NCBI RefSeq assembly: GCF_022458985.1
Contig: NC_061781.1
Span: 12,737,501 to 12,801,500 of the forward strand
Direction of reading: 5' to 3'
DNA: 64,000 bases
DNA from: Mugil cephalus
Taxonomy: Eukaryota > Chordata > Actinopteri > Mugiliformes > Mugilidae
The translations under genes were made by a program, and so were the position numbers. Positions within the stretch are counted from its first letter, which is position 1. Every line of letters starts with the position of its first letter. This document shows, one piece after another, positions 36,001 to 48,000 of this stretch. The notes under the pieces are model-generated. The model saw nothing but the letters and a program-made list of their open reading frames with translations, did not search any database and was not told the origin of the DNA.

Positions 36001-39000
36001 GAGAAAAAAGGTCAATTGCTGACAGATGATGCCAGAGCTTCCTTCCTTACCTCACATTCACTTCATTGTTCATAATGTCATCTCCTCTCCTGCCTTGTTG
36101 TCTGCTTCTGAAATTGAATGAAACAGAGTGAAACGGGCTTGGGAGTTTTTCATTTTCTGCCTTGGTTTTGGCACCGCTACCTCATTAAGGTGAAACTCAG
36201 ACATTCCCAGACGTTGTTGACATTTCTCATTAGTAACCTTTCTGTCTGTGATATCACTTAGTTGAAAGTATGGAAAAGAATAGATGGATGGTGGTGTTGT
36301 GGTGGTTTACCCGTGGCTAGTCGAGGGCTTGATATTTTAATCCCGTACTTGTCAGGGAGAGCAAATGTGTTTTCCTTAATAATAGGTTCATTTGTGCACG
36401 GAATTGTGCACCAGAACCATAGTTTATGGATCTGTTTCTCTCCCAGAGCTTATTAAGGTTACATGTCATTGTTCTTTTTCCTATTGGGGCGAAGACTGTT
36501 TGTTGATCCTGCTTTCCACTGGTTTTATGCATGTACGTTGGGTACACACTGTGCAGCCTACCACCAAAAGTCAGTGGTATAAAATGGTTCTCACCAGCAT
36601 AGCTCGGTTCCTTTGTGTGCGCTACAAATCCATTACAGTGTGTATATGCATGTATGTTTGGGTGTTGTACACATGTCTCAAAGACATGCGCTTTATTTAC
36701 TTAATGATCCATAGTTCTCGTAGGTACCGTCATTCTCGTCTGTGTTTGGGTTCTCATTATCCACACCCAATTAACTTTGACCTTTTTCTCTCTTTCAGAA
36801 TTCGATGAATCTTCCACCAGACAAAGCGCGGCTGTTGCGGCAGTATGACAATGAGAAGAAGTGGGAACTAATATGCGATCAGGTGGGCATCGACCATTCA
36901 TCTGTGTGATATGTTGCTGCTGTACTTAGGTCGCACTTAATTCATTGTTGCTTCATAACTAGCAAACTTAATGAAGTGTTGAAGACACAACCAACAACAT
37001 CTTCTTTGCAGTTCAACGCAGGGGTCTTCAGCGTTGAACTGCAAAGAAGGTTGCAATGAAGACCCCTGGTTTGGCACTAATGTTGGAGCCATGGAAACTC
37101 CATAAATTCATATAATTTATACATATTCATATATATAATATATCTAATATAATAAAATATATAATCATTCATTCGCTAAAGTAAACTGTTGCTGTAAAAT
37201 ACCTTAATATGGCTGTCACATTGATCTTACATGCTCTGAACCATCTCCTGAATAGCTAATCCTGCAGAAAGTCCAGCCGACTGTCTGTCATGACCAGAGC
37301 ACCCATGCTCTATTGCCCTGCCTTTATTCTATATGCCTTTCCCCATCTTTGCACACCACATTCTCTGGTCAAGTGGGTTAAGTGGCCCAGCAGGGCGCTC
37401 ACATCAGCGTTAAAAACTCGGCTTGTTACTGGCGTCAGTGCTTCATGTAGGAAATAGCATGTTGTGCAGTGAGCTGTGGTCTAAGCGCTTCACTCAGTCC
37501 GCAAACTCTGTGCCAGACAGTCTTTCTGCCATCTTGAGCAAAGGAAAAAAAGCAGAGACCAGACCAAAACCGCCACCCTCTTAACCACATTGATAGCTAC
37601 TGACCCTTAAGGGATCAGTGCCAGAGGGAGCCCTCCAAACCACTGAGAAAGAAACCTTCCCTCTTTAGATCCCTAGATAGCAGGCAAAAGCGTTTCAACA
37701 GGTCAGTCATGAGTAAATTCTCAAAGCAGTAGTTCATTGTCAGTTTCAGAGGTAGCTGTGAAGACTAAGATATCCTTGATAGGGTTGAACTGCAACCACC
37801 CCAGTTGCAGCTGCCACCGAAGACCAAGGACGTACAGATACGGTGATCTGAGTGTCCGGTTCAGGGAGCAAACAGTCATAAGGCACCTGTGTTACGATTC
37901 TGAGAAAAAGGCCTTGGAAAACTACTGAATGAATTCTACAATGTTGATGTTAGATTAGTCAGATGAACCCGATTTAACGTCTAGGATCATATGTATGTAT
38001 GCATAAAAGATTTGTTGGAGTTTGACTACACCCACAAAAAAGATATCCTTCCGAATTCTGTGTAACACACAGTGATAACTTGTACTATCATATATTTTCT
38101 CCTCAATATTGAGCTAGAGAGTTAACCACCCCACATAATTTCCATCACAACAGCAGTCTGAGGTCCTCTTGGAACGGACTGTCAGCAGTGAAAATAATTG
38201 GTTTCCATTTCATTGTCAGTGTTTCCAGAAACGTTGCTCGCTGGTTTTGCTGACAAGCATCTTGGATTCTTTATGCTCGCAGCATTTAAAAAGTGAGTGT
38301 AGTCTGTCCGCATGAATCAGCGGAGTGTAAAGCTCGGCCATTTGTAACATGCATCTTCCACAAATTTTTAATGGTCAGACACCAAACAGCAGAACTCAAC
38401 CAGTTCTCTGACGTCTTTATTCCTCTCTTGTTTTCACAACAAGTTAACCCCCAGGACAGTGCAGGGAGCTCTGGGAATTAAGCATTTTTTGTGTCATAGC
38501 TACCGTGAATCTCTTAATGTTACCATGGCAACAGCATGGGGGGAGGCAGGGATGGCAGGTACATCCTCTAAGAAAGACGGGCCCCTTCGAACACCATCGG
38601 AGGTTGAAATATTAAAATTCCTTCCTGTACGGATGTATGAAAAATGGAGGGCACTCCTGATGTGAGCATAGGGCAAAAGAGTACAAAGGCAGAGATGTGA
38701 TTAACTTGTTACTGTCAAAACCAAAAACAAACGAGACTTTGAAACCAACACAGCTGTTGTTACAGCTCATCTTCTTATAGATCAAGCATTTTATGTACTT
38801 GAAAGCACCCGAAGCTTGTCTTTTGACCAGAAGCTGCAAACATCATCGTGTCCTCTTGGTTTTGAACAGATTTCTGCGCTTGAGTCTCTGCTGAATTCCT
38901 TAGATGAAAGAGAGTAGTAGCTCAACTCTCAAATATAACTTAACCCCGCTCCCTCAGACAAACTCTACAACTGCCGTAGAGCACGTTGGAACCTGTTTAT

Positions 39001-42000
39001 ATAGGCGTCCAAAAAATATACGCATGTTCCCTGTAATATACTCTCTTTCCTTGTGGATTTACGACCTCTTTCCATTCTTTTCGTTTCTTTGCACGCAACA
39101 GCACTTGCCAACTCGGTTATTATTTCGCAGATGATTCTGAGCTGTCTGTCCGTCTCTTGCTGTCAGCTGGGAGCTGTCTTTCCTGACGCCCTCTCGTCTT
39201 TCCTGTTTCTCAGGCAGCGATGAACGTTGTGTTGCAGATCTGATCTCAGTCCCTGTGTCAACAGGGTTGGAAACCGATAGGATGTGTTCCGCGTCAGTAG
39301 CGTTACAGCAAATGTTACTTTTGTGCTCATAACTAAATACTGTTTGCACAAAAGCTTGCGTGATGCATGCAGGATTGTCACGAGTATGTACCCTCATCAG
39401 GCATAACATTATGACCACCTTCCTAATATTGTGTAGGTCTCCCTCGTGCCTCCAAAACAGCTGGGACTCATCAGGGAATGGACATGGGCCTTCTGAGCGT
39501 CTCCTGTGGTGTCTGGCAACAGAATGTTGTTGGTGGGGGTCTTTGGGTCATATGGGTTCAGAGGAGGGGCCTCTGTGGATCAGGCTTGCTCCACTGCATT
39601 CCACAGATACTTGACCAGTTTGGGATCTAGTCAATTTGGAGGCCAGGTCAACACTTCGTGCTGTTTTTTATGCTTTTTTGAGTTGTTCCTAAATTCGTTT
39701 TCGGTTATGTGCCTGTGTCAGGCTGCATCCTGCTGGGGATGGCTGCTGCCATCGAGGAGTGTCATTGCTATGAGGTGGGGGGTACCTGGTCTGGTCTAGG
39801 CGGGTGGTACATGTCTAAGTAACCTCCATATGAAGACCAGGTCCAAAAGTTTACCAGCAGAACATTGCATAGTCACAAGACGATCATATTTTTCTTCTTA
39901 TTTTCTTTTAAATTTTAAGCAAAATGCACACACCCAATAATGGACTGAATTCCAATTAGGGAACTTCTGACTTGGCTGTTCAGTTGATTTTCAGTTGAAG
40001 TCTTGGAGCGATCATGTCATTGTCAACCCCTGCTAGTTGCTATGGGTGCTTGCACAGTGTGGGGATAGACATCAGCAAGACAGTAAACCACCTTCTGAAA
40101 AGCGAAAAGAAACATTTGGAGACACATGATGTCTTCTAGTGCTGCCGGGATCGGCTCTGACGCCATTTCAATCCACATGCACGCATAAATCAGCCACCCG
40201 CTAGCCACCCAAACATTTTTTTTTCCACCCGCACCCACATAATTCCATTATTTCAGAGTGGAATAAATACATGTAAGTGCGATGGTATGAAAACAATAAT
40301 AATTTTAATCCAGCCCTACTCCACAATAAACATTTATTCGTTTTTTTAATTCAGATGACAAGCAGTAGTTACAATAGTCTGACATCTTAAATTGATTCTT
40401 TCAAACTAAAACTGTCAAAGAACAACAAACTACATAAAAACGTCCGTTAACTCATGAGAAACGATCCCAGTAAAGACTATAACTGACAATTTTTTCCCTT
40501 ATTTCACCCACCTTCAACCCATCTACCATTAACCTGTTAGTCTAACAGTGGTCTCATCTTCAGTGATGTTTACATCACCTATCAGAAATTATAGGAAAGT
40601 AAGAATGTAATGTTGAAGTAAAAACAGAGTGATCTGGAGTGGTTAAATGGTCCCTGTCTTAGCTTCGATAGTAAGCCAGTCAGAGCCCATGATCCTTTTA
40701 GTTAACAGATAACAGCCTAAGCAATGGACACAATCATTAACCGGCATCATCGGAGGTAGTCTTTCAGGCTAGGTGGGTGTCACACCACTTCCCGGCATCT
40801 AGCTGTACAGTCATCCTTGAGCTGATTAATGCATGTGTGACTTCCTAATGTGCTTACCTGGTTTAGGAGCAAACGCTTTGTATGAGGAGCAAATCAGGTA
40901 ATTAAGGCACAGAGACAGATTCTTGTAGTACTTTGGTATGCACTGAAAATCTAAGCTTGGCGAGAAATGAAATACGATAATTTAGTTGTTTTAAATAGCT
41001 TACAATGTAGGGAATGTGAGAATGTGTTTGTTTGATATAGTCCCATATACCTATCAGCCACAACATTAAAACCACTGACAGGAGAACAACCTCAACTATC
41101 TTGGACCTGGCATTCATGTGGACATGTACCACCACCCCACCCCTAGACCAGACACCCCCAGCAGGATGCAGCCCGACACGGGCGCACACAAAGACGGTTT
41201 AGGAGCAACTTAAAAAACTGGTTCTGTTTCCCGCTCAACACACTGATCCAAATCCGGCTCTAATCTCTTGTGTTTATATTTAGAGCAGAATGGTGTGACC
41301 TAAAACCTGTTACTGGTTGAACCCGGGACATGCGCACACACCCATGTGCACATAGCTTCAGCCATGAACTTCCATGCTGGACCATCAAGATCATTAAAGA
41401 TCATTCATGTCCTCCTGAGATGTGTCCTGTATTTTGCGGATGAAAGCAGAATTAATAAATAATAATAATAATGCGTTGGTTTTATATTGCGCTTTTCCAT
41501 TTTTAGATGCTCAAAGCGCTTACAATTGCACCCTGGTGTGGGGTGGGCAAGGTGGGTTAAGTGTCTTGGCCAAGGACACAACGGACTGACAAACATAACG
41601 AAAAAGGAATTGTAACAAATGCACAGTGTAAACTGGTTCATTACTTTATATTACATATTACTTTCATATTGCAGGTAATCTGGGGCTCCCATCAATTGAA
41701 GGTTGCCTCAACCGCCGCCATCCTCCTAAAGCCTGTTCAGCTTTAATCTGATAGTGTTCCATGTATTGGAGATGTGTTCAGACTTGTAATATTTCTCATT
41801 TTGTTATGTGTGGTCATCTGATTTCAACTTTAAATGTGTTTCCTAAACCCCTGCTCTCATTTGTCCTTTCCGTTCTTTATGCTCATCTCACTGTTTCCTA
41901 TTTGTTTGTTTTTTTTTCTGGCAGGAACGATTCCAAGTGAAAAACCCGCCTCACACGTACCTCCAAAAGCTGAGGAGTTATCTAGACCCAGCAGTCACCA

Positions 42001-45000
42001 GAAAGGTGAGCGCCCTGGCCGTCGTGCCGTCCTGTTCCACTGGCCCGTCTGTTCCAGCTGCTGCGTCTTTTCCTTCCCCTCTGACCCTCTATCTCTTGTC
42101 CAGGATATCCCCACAGCCGAGGGGAGATTGCATGCACGGCTTGTGGGAACTTTGGTTACAAAACAGTGTGGGGCGTAGAAAAGAGACAGTTGTTTGTGAG
42201 AAACCTATGCTCCGTCTCTAGTAGCGCTCTCCTGTTGTTGCTCTGATTGCAACGCGAGGAAGAGCAATGGAATACAAAACGACTCGAAGGCAGAGGGAGA
42301 GGGAATAAAAGTAGAGACAGACTAATTGCTGCATTGACGTCGCCTTGCAGCATAGCAGGAGCCCACTGAAGACATCAGAAGTGCCTCAGCTGCATGATAA
42401 AAACGGCCTTATGTCATCTAAGCAGGCAGTTCTGGCCGTTTTCCTGGCTGCTTGGAAGGGAGCAAAAAAGGGAGTAAGAGGAGGGGCTCCGCGAAGAAAA
42501 GTTGGGCCAGCTCTCGGGCTTTGCCAGAATTGAGTCTTTTTGGACCTGGCCGAGGGAGCCGTGGAGGGAGAGCAGGGAGGCCGGCCCTCTGCGATAAACA
42601 AATTAACCAACAGACTCGGCCAGACTGACAGCAAATCGCAGAGTAATTGAATTTGCACCGACTGGAGTTAAAAAGTTTAAATCACAATGAGCCAAGCCAG
42701 AGAAGCATGAACAAGCTGATGATGATGGTTGTAGAAATAAAAAATTGAGGGAGCGGCAATGTTGTTGTTGCGTTGTGATACAGCTAGGACGTGCATTATT
42801 GACGTCTAGGAGAAGTAGAAAGGTTAACCAAAAGTAAATATTCGACATGCTGACAATTCCATTACGCGAATCGCTCAAAGTCTTTAAAGTAGCTTTAAAT
42901 AACGCCAAACACGTTTGAAACACGGCAGATGGTGTTGATAAAACCTGAGTTCAGGTCATCCGACACTTCGGACCGAATGTCAGTCCTGAAAGATCGCACA
43001 CAAACATCAGGAGATCTGATAAAGGCAGGAAGCGAGAGGAGAGTGACGCATCTCCAAGCAGACATAATAGATGTAACGCTGTGAAGGTTGAGAGTCAGGG
43101 TGGGGGGCTTGTTGACAGGTCCAACAAAGAAGTCCTCAAAGTGAAATTTGCCTTTGAGCAAAGCGATAAACATGACTGACCTAAAAGGGAGATTTTTTTG
43201 CAAATTTCCCATGAAGAAAATCAGGGCATGTGTCCTGGATATATATGTATTCAGAAACTCAGCTTGGAAAGCGCGGAAACACGGAGAAGCGACCAGCGTG
43301 GCTCTGCTCGAAGGTAGCAAAATCCGCCTAGAGCTCGTTAATTAACTCGTTACGTCCACGCTAAAGCTGAAGTGTGACCAACTCGATGAGCTTTAGACGC
43401 GCTAGTGGGTGGAATTTAAGCTGAGCACTCCGCCTCCTGATGGCAGCTTCATGTTTGGCCCCGAGACTCGCCTCTAACTCCCTGAAAAAAGAAAGTGATT
43501 AAGCACATTTACGAGAAGTGCTCTTTGTAGGAGATGTGTATAAAGTTCCCTGGTGTAAACACTCAACATGGCCGGCAGACCTCATCCCCAGACGAGACAG
43601 TTGGTTAATGTTTGCTCGAGCAGAGCTGATCTAAGACACACCCTGCTTTTTTTTTTAACTTAAACTCATCTCCCCCGACACGACCGACTGTCTGTTTGGC
43701 CTAGATGAGATATCCTCCTCCAAACTTCCCCTTATTTATTTACCACGTTGTTTCTTTCACATTCACTTCCAGCGTGTTGAATGGGCCGCGAGGGATTCCG
43801 TGAAAGGGAAGGAGAAATGCCGAATTATAAAGAACGGGGCGAACGGGGGAGAAAGAGATGGGCACGGAACGAGCGAGAGAGACAAAAAGGAAGCGCCGGA
43901 GAGCGCGGAGGAAAAGAAAGAGTTATGGGCTCCTTTCTACATTCCTGCTCCATCCCCCTTTTCTTCAAACTCAAACAATTGCCACTTTGTGCCACTGTGA
44001 GAGAGCTGGAGGTCATTGCCTCTGCTTTTCCATAGGCAGGCTCCGGTGCATTCCTCTGGGCAGCTCCCAGCCAATAGGCAGCTAAGGAGGAAGAGCTCCA
44101 GTCCAACTAGTCCCCAAGAATGTATCAGCTATTGATTTGTTTCCAGGATGACCCTCCTGAGCTCACACTTCCTAAAAACTCTCTCTTTTTTTTTTCTTGC
44201 TCCCTCCTCCACACTCTCGGCGCTGTCTCCCTGCTCTCACTTTCCCCCTTCGCCGCTCCCTCCTCGTCTCCTCCTCCTCCTCCTCCTTTTCTCCCTTTCC
44301 CCCTGTGCAGTCTTCACCTCTCTCTCCGTCGGCTCCTCTCTCTTCCTGCTCTCTCTCTCTCTCTATGTGTTGCAGCTGGTAGCACTTAGAGCGTGGAGTG
44401 CGGGGCGTTTGGTGGGGGCTCCGGGAGCCTGCACAGTACCCCGAAATGCGCTTTCCGCGACTCCTCCCTAATAAAAACACTCTGTTTCTCATCTCCCCGT
44501 TTTCCGAGCGCACACCGCCCAAGCCCAGAGACAGAGACGGGGACTGGAGAGAGACCCCGGCCATGGGAACGGCTCCCTTCTCCGTGGATGTTAATAATAG
44601 GCTGAACACGGGGCTGAGTCCCGTTTCCTCCCTGATACGCACACATCATGGAAAGTTGACCAGGGCCTCCAGTCCTGGGTGGATCCTTCTCTTCTCTTCT
44701 CTTCTCTTCTCTTCTCTTCTCTTCTCTTCTCTTCTCTTCTCTTCTCTTCTCTTCTCTTCTCTTCTCTTCTCTTCTCTTCTCTTCTCTTCTCTTCTCTTCT
44801 CCAGCTCAAAACCCCAGCCTCATCAATTACGTTATTTTGTGGTTATTCAGCGTGAATCAGAAGAATCATTGCCAGTGCCTCGGCATTTACAAATCACACA
44901 GTTTAGCGAAAAAGTGAAAAGATGTCTTTTCTTTTCCTTGACGGGGGAGATAAGTCATATAAATGTAAATGCTCCTGCTTGAAAACAGTGCTTGAGTGAT

Positions 45001-48000
45001 TAACAGATCATCTGGCAAAATCAAGTCACTGATTGATTCACTGATTTGTTGTGGATGTATTCGTCCGTGTCAACTCTGTAATTATGTGAGGGGGAGAAAA
45101 AACAACATTTTTATAGAAAATGAACTTTTTATATTGACGTTCATAGAACACACACTGTCATTCGGTGCATTTCGAATTACAAACTCAATTCTTTCCTCTC
45201 TGATGCAACAGTTTCACTCTCTCTCATCAGGGATTCCCCCCCCCCCCACAACTTGTCGCGCCGTGAAGCTGTTTGATCACCACCGGTCATCCTCTGTTCC
45301 TTTTTTCTTTCGGTTTGTGTAAAAACCCTGAAGGGCCTTGCTTGTGTGAGGATGAAACCAAACACAAAACAACCCTCTCTGTTCTGTTTCGCTTTGACTC
45401 GCCAGCACGTCCCCACCTACCCACACGCTCGCTGCTCGGACACCTCTTTCTCGTTGTAGCCAGGGAACGGAGCGAAGAATGTGTGTGTCCATGCGTGTGT
45501 GTGTTTACGTAGCTGCTGGTTGCCCTGGTCGGGCTTCAGAGATAACCAATTAGGGGACTTGATTTTATCAAGCTGCTTCCAGGAGGGATTACAGCTATTT
45601 ACAGAACCGACGTGAGCAAACAGCAGCAGCATGAGCACTGAAATAAAAGTGATGCACTTTAACAGTTTCCAGCGAGTCGACTTTGGCCTGTTTAATGGCC
45701 ACCGGTAAATGAAAGCCCTGTTTAAGGAAATAAATAAAGAAAACGCATGAGAACGTCTCGGTTCAATCTATCATTCTTTTATTTTGCGATCGCCGCTCAG
45801 CCAGACCGCTTTCACATCTAAATGTCACAGCAGTTGCTTGTATGTCTGTTTGTCTGACCTTTCTGTCAAGAAAAAGAAAGTTTTCTCCAGCCTGAACATC
45901 CATGTGCTGCCACATGTTGATTTATGATGAAATTTAACCCATCCCCCTCCCACTTTCCTTTCCTTTCTTAGAAATTCAGACGGAGGGTACAGGAGTCCAC
46001 CCAAGTCCTGAGAGAACTGGAAATTTCGTTACGGACCAATCATATAGGGTGAGTCACCGCAGGCTTGTGTAAAGCTAGTGTGGTGTTGCATGTCTTAGAC
46101 CTGGTTTTATTAGATTCAAGGGGAAAAGTCTGGCATACCAGACACCCGGAGACGCAGACGCTGACACTAACCACCACCACTGCCACCACCACCATCCCCC
46201 ACTCCCTATCAGTGCTCCGACCTAATATCGCACAGAAAGCCATGTGGCGGTGAAGAAAAGATGAATCGATTGATTGTTCGGGGCAGCCGACACATGAACC
46301 CGCCTCGGAAGGGGAAAAAAAAACAACACATTTTTCTCGCTGAGGTCGGGCTGCTCAGCTTCGGTGTTTCACCCTGCCGTCATGTAGAGATATTAATGCC
46401 GGTATTGCTAAAGAGACTGTGATTTTGCAACAGACAAAACACAAGACTGTTCATGTGCGACCTCAGGTATTTCAGCCACAACAGGCCTCGACCCGCTGCG
46501 GCTGATATTGATTCAGTGTTGTACAGTCAGCCTTAAGGAGAGATCGATATCTGAGTGAGAGTCACACAGCGTTTTATTTTGCTTTGGCTCGTAGGGCCCG
46601 TGTCACTAATTAGAGACCGTGATGCTAAGGGCTGTCATGGGTTGCTCAACATCTGTTATCAGGCTAAATGCATTCTGGGATGTGTACGATTCAGAGGCAA
46701 CACGTGAACAAAGCTGCAGCGGGGTGGGGGCAGATAAGGAAATAATTCAACCGAGTGTCCCAAACAAGGGATAGGAACTGATATGATCATGTGTTTATCT
46801 ACATTTTAACAGCCACCAACTTTACACATCTTGGTCTATTTACTGGGAAGGACTAATATATGTGTTAAAACTGTAAAATCTTTTGTGGTGAGGAGGAAAT
46901 CTGATACCAGAGATCATGCGTTTGAATATGTGTGGATAGAGTATACACACAATATAAATTGGTGGCACTTGTTTTCTAAATAAATAAACGTTTGGACTGT
47001 TTGAAGTGATAAATGATTACCCTTGCGTATGTTTCTTGGTGAGAGGAAAATTAATTGTGGGACTGAGGATGAAATTTATCAGTTCGGAGCAATTATGGAG
47101 GTGGCCCCGGGAGGCGAGACGAGAAGAGAGGAGGACCATGAGAACAAAACACAGATTATTTCAACAGCAAAAAAAACTCACTAAACTAATAACCTAAGTG
47201 TCTTAATCCTTCTGGTTTTCTCCTTTCCCTCGCCTCCCACGCGCATATCACTTTCCATCAATTTGTCTGTTTCGCAGATTCTCACACAAACGCGTCCGAC
47301 AACGCTGTCTCCTCGCACTCCTACGCGGATCAGACTCTTGTTCTTGAAAAGCAAAACACGCTCCGCAGACCACGGCCGGAGACGGCGTCTGTCTGGCCGA
47401 GCGGTTGAAGCATTGTTTATGAGGATTAGCTCTCTTTCTGGAGACCTTATGCTGGTAAACTAGATTACATAAATAATCTAGCTAATCTAGATTAGACCCA
47501 TGAGGCATTACTATAACGGCAGAGGGAGAGAGACGTAGGGAGGGAGGGGTGGGCTGCTGATGGAGAGGGAACACAATGTCGCCCAGTGAGACAGTGAATA
47601 ATCGCTGCTTCTTTTCAGACGTGAAACGGAGAAATTTATCAATCACGCAGGCTACGTATAATGGGCAGATTGTCCCCGTGTGAGCACTGCCGATGCTAAC
47701 CCTGGCCCTGACATATGCCGTGGTCACACAGCATGTGGTGAATGTGAGGATTGTTTGTTAGTGTCCTGTGGTAATGATTACCATGTGCTCGATGAGGCCA
47801 CACATCTTCGTCCTTTAAAAAAAAAAAAAAAAAATAACCGCTTTACTGGACACTCTTGTTAGCCTTACTCATTTCTGTGCAGTAACGCCGCAGGGGAGCT
47901 CATAAAAAAGCAGCTAGTGGACATTTAAAGTAGTTTAGGATTACATCTTCATCAGCGCAGAACGCTCAGGAGCCTGTCTGTGTGTTATTATGTTTATGTC

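Larger units (their letters stand above)
24176..36798 (+). other. fmnl2 intron 1 (12.6 kb)
   Basis: The long first intron is bounded by GTAAGA at 24176 and TCTCTCTTTCAG ending at 36798. It holds a pyrimidine tract with CCTC repeats at about 25549-25596, a Tc1-like repeat at 28050-28525 and a decayed hAT transposase fragment on the minus strand at 33508-33855. Other open frames (such as 24619-25047 minus, 29232-29591 plus and 30449-30763 minus) show no domain. Enhancers are plausible in such an intron but not visible by inspection. Confidence 0.7.
36883..41924 (+). other. fmnl2 intron 2 (5 kb)
   Basis: The intron contains a nested palindrome at 37001-37068, two Tc1-like repeat copies in opposite orientations and a fish dispersed repeat at 41457-41600. 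The remaining sequence has no recognisable gene; open frames at 39506-39799 belong to the Tc1-like repeat. Confidence 0.7.
42006..45971 (+). other. fmnl2 intron 3 (4 kb)
   Basis: The intron holds a promoter-like CpG/pyrimidine block at 43780-44640 and a TTCTC microsatellite at 44686-44801. The rest has no recognised gene. A C10 run lies at 45238-45247. Confidence 0.65.

Noticed and set aside
39506..39799. 97-codon plus-strand frame in fmnl2 intron 2
   Set aside because: It lies fully inside the inverted Tc1-like repeat and runs antisense to the transposase remnant.
44686..44801. CRISPR-like regular repeat
   Set aside because: Simple pentanucleotide microsatellite with no spacers, in a vertebrate intron.
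44398..44982. 194-codon plus-strand frame with repeated LFSSLLFSS
   Set aside because: The long repeat part is only the TTCTC microsatellite. The N-terminal part has no in-phase donor to the next fmnl2 exon, so no protein is called.
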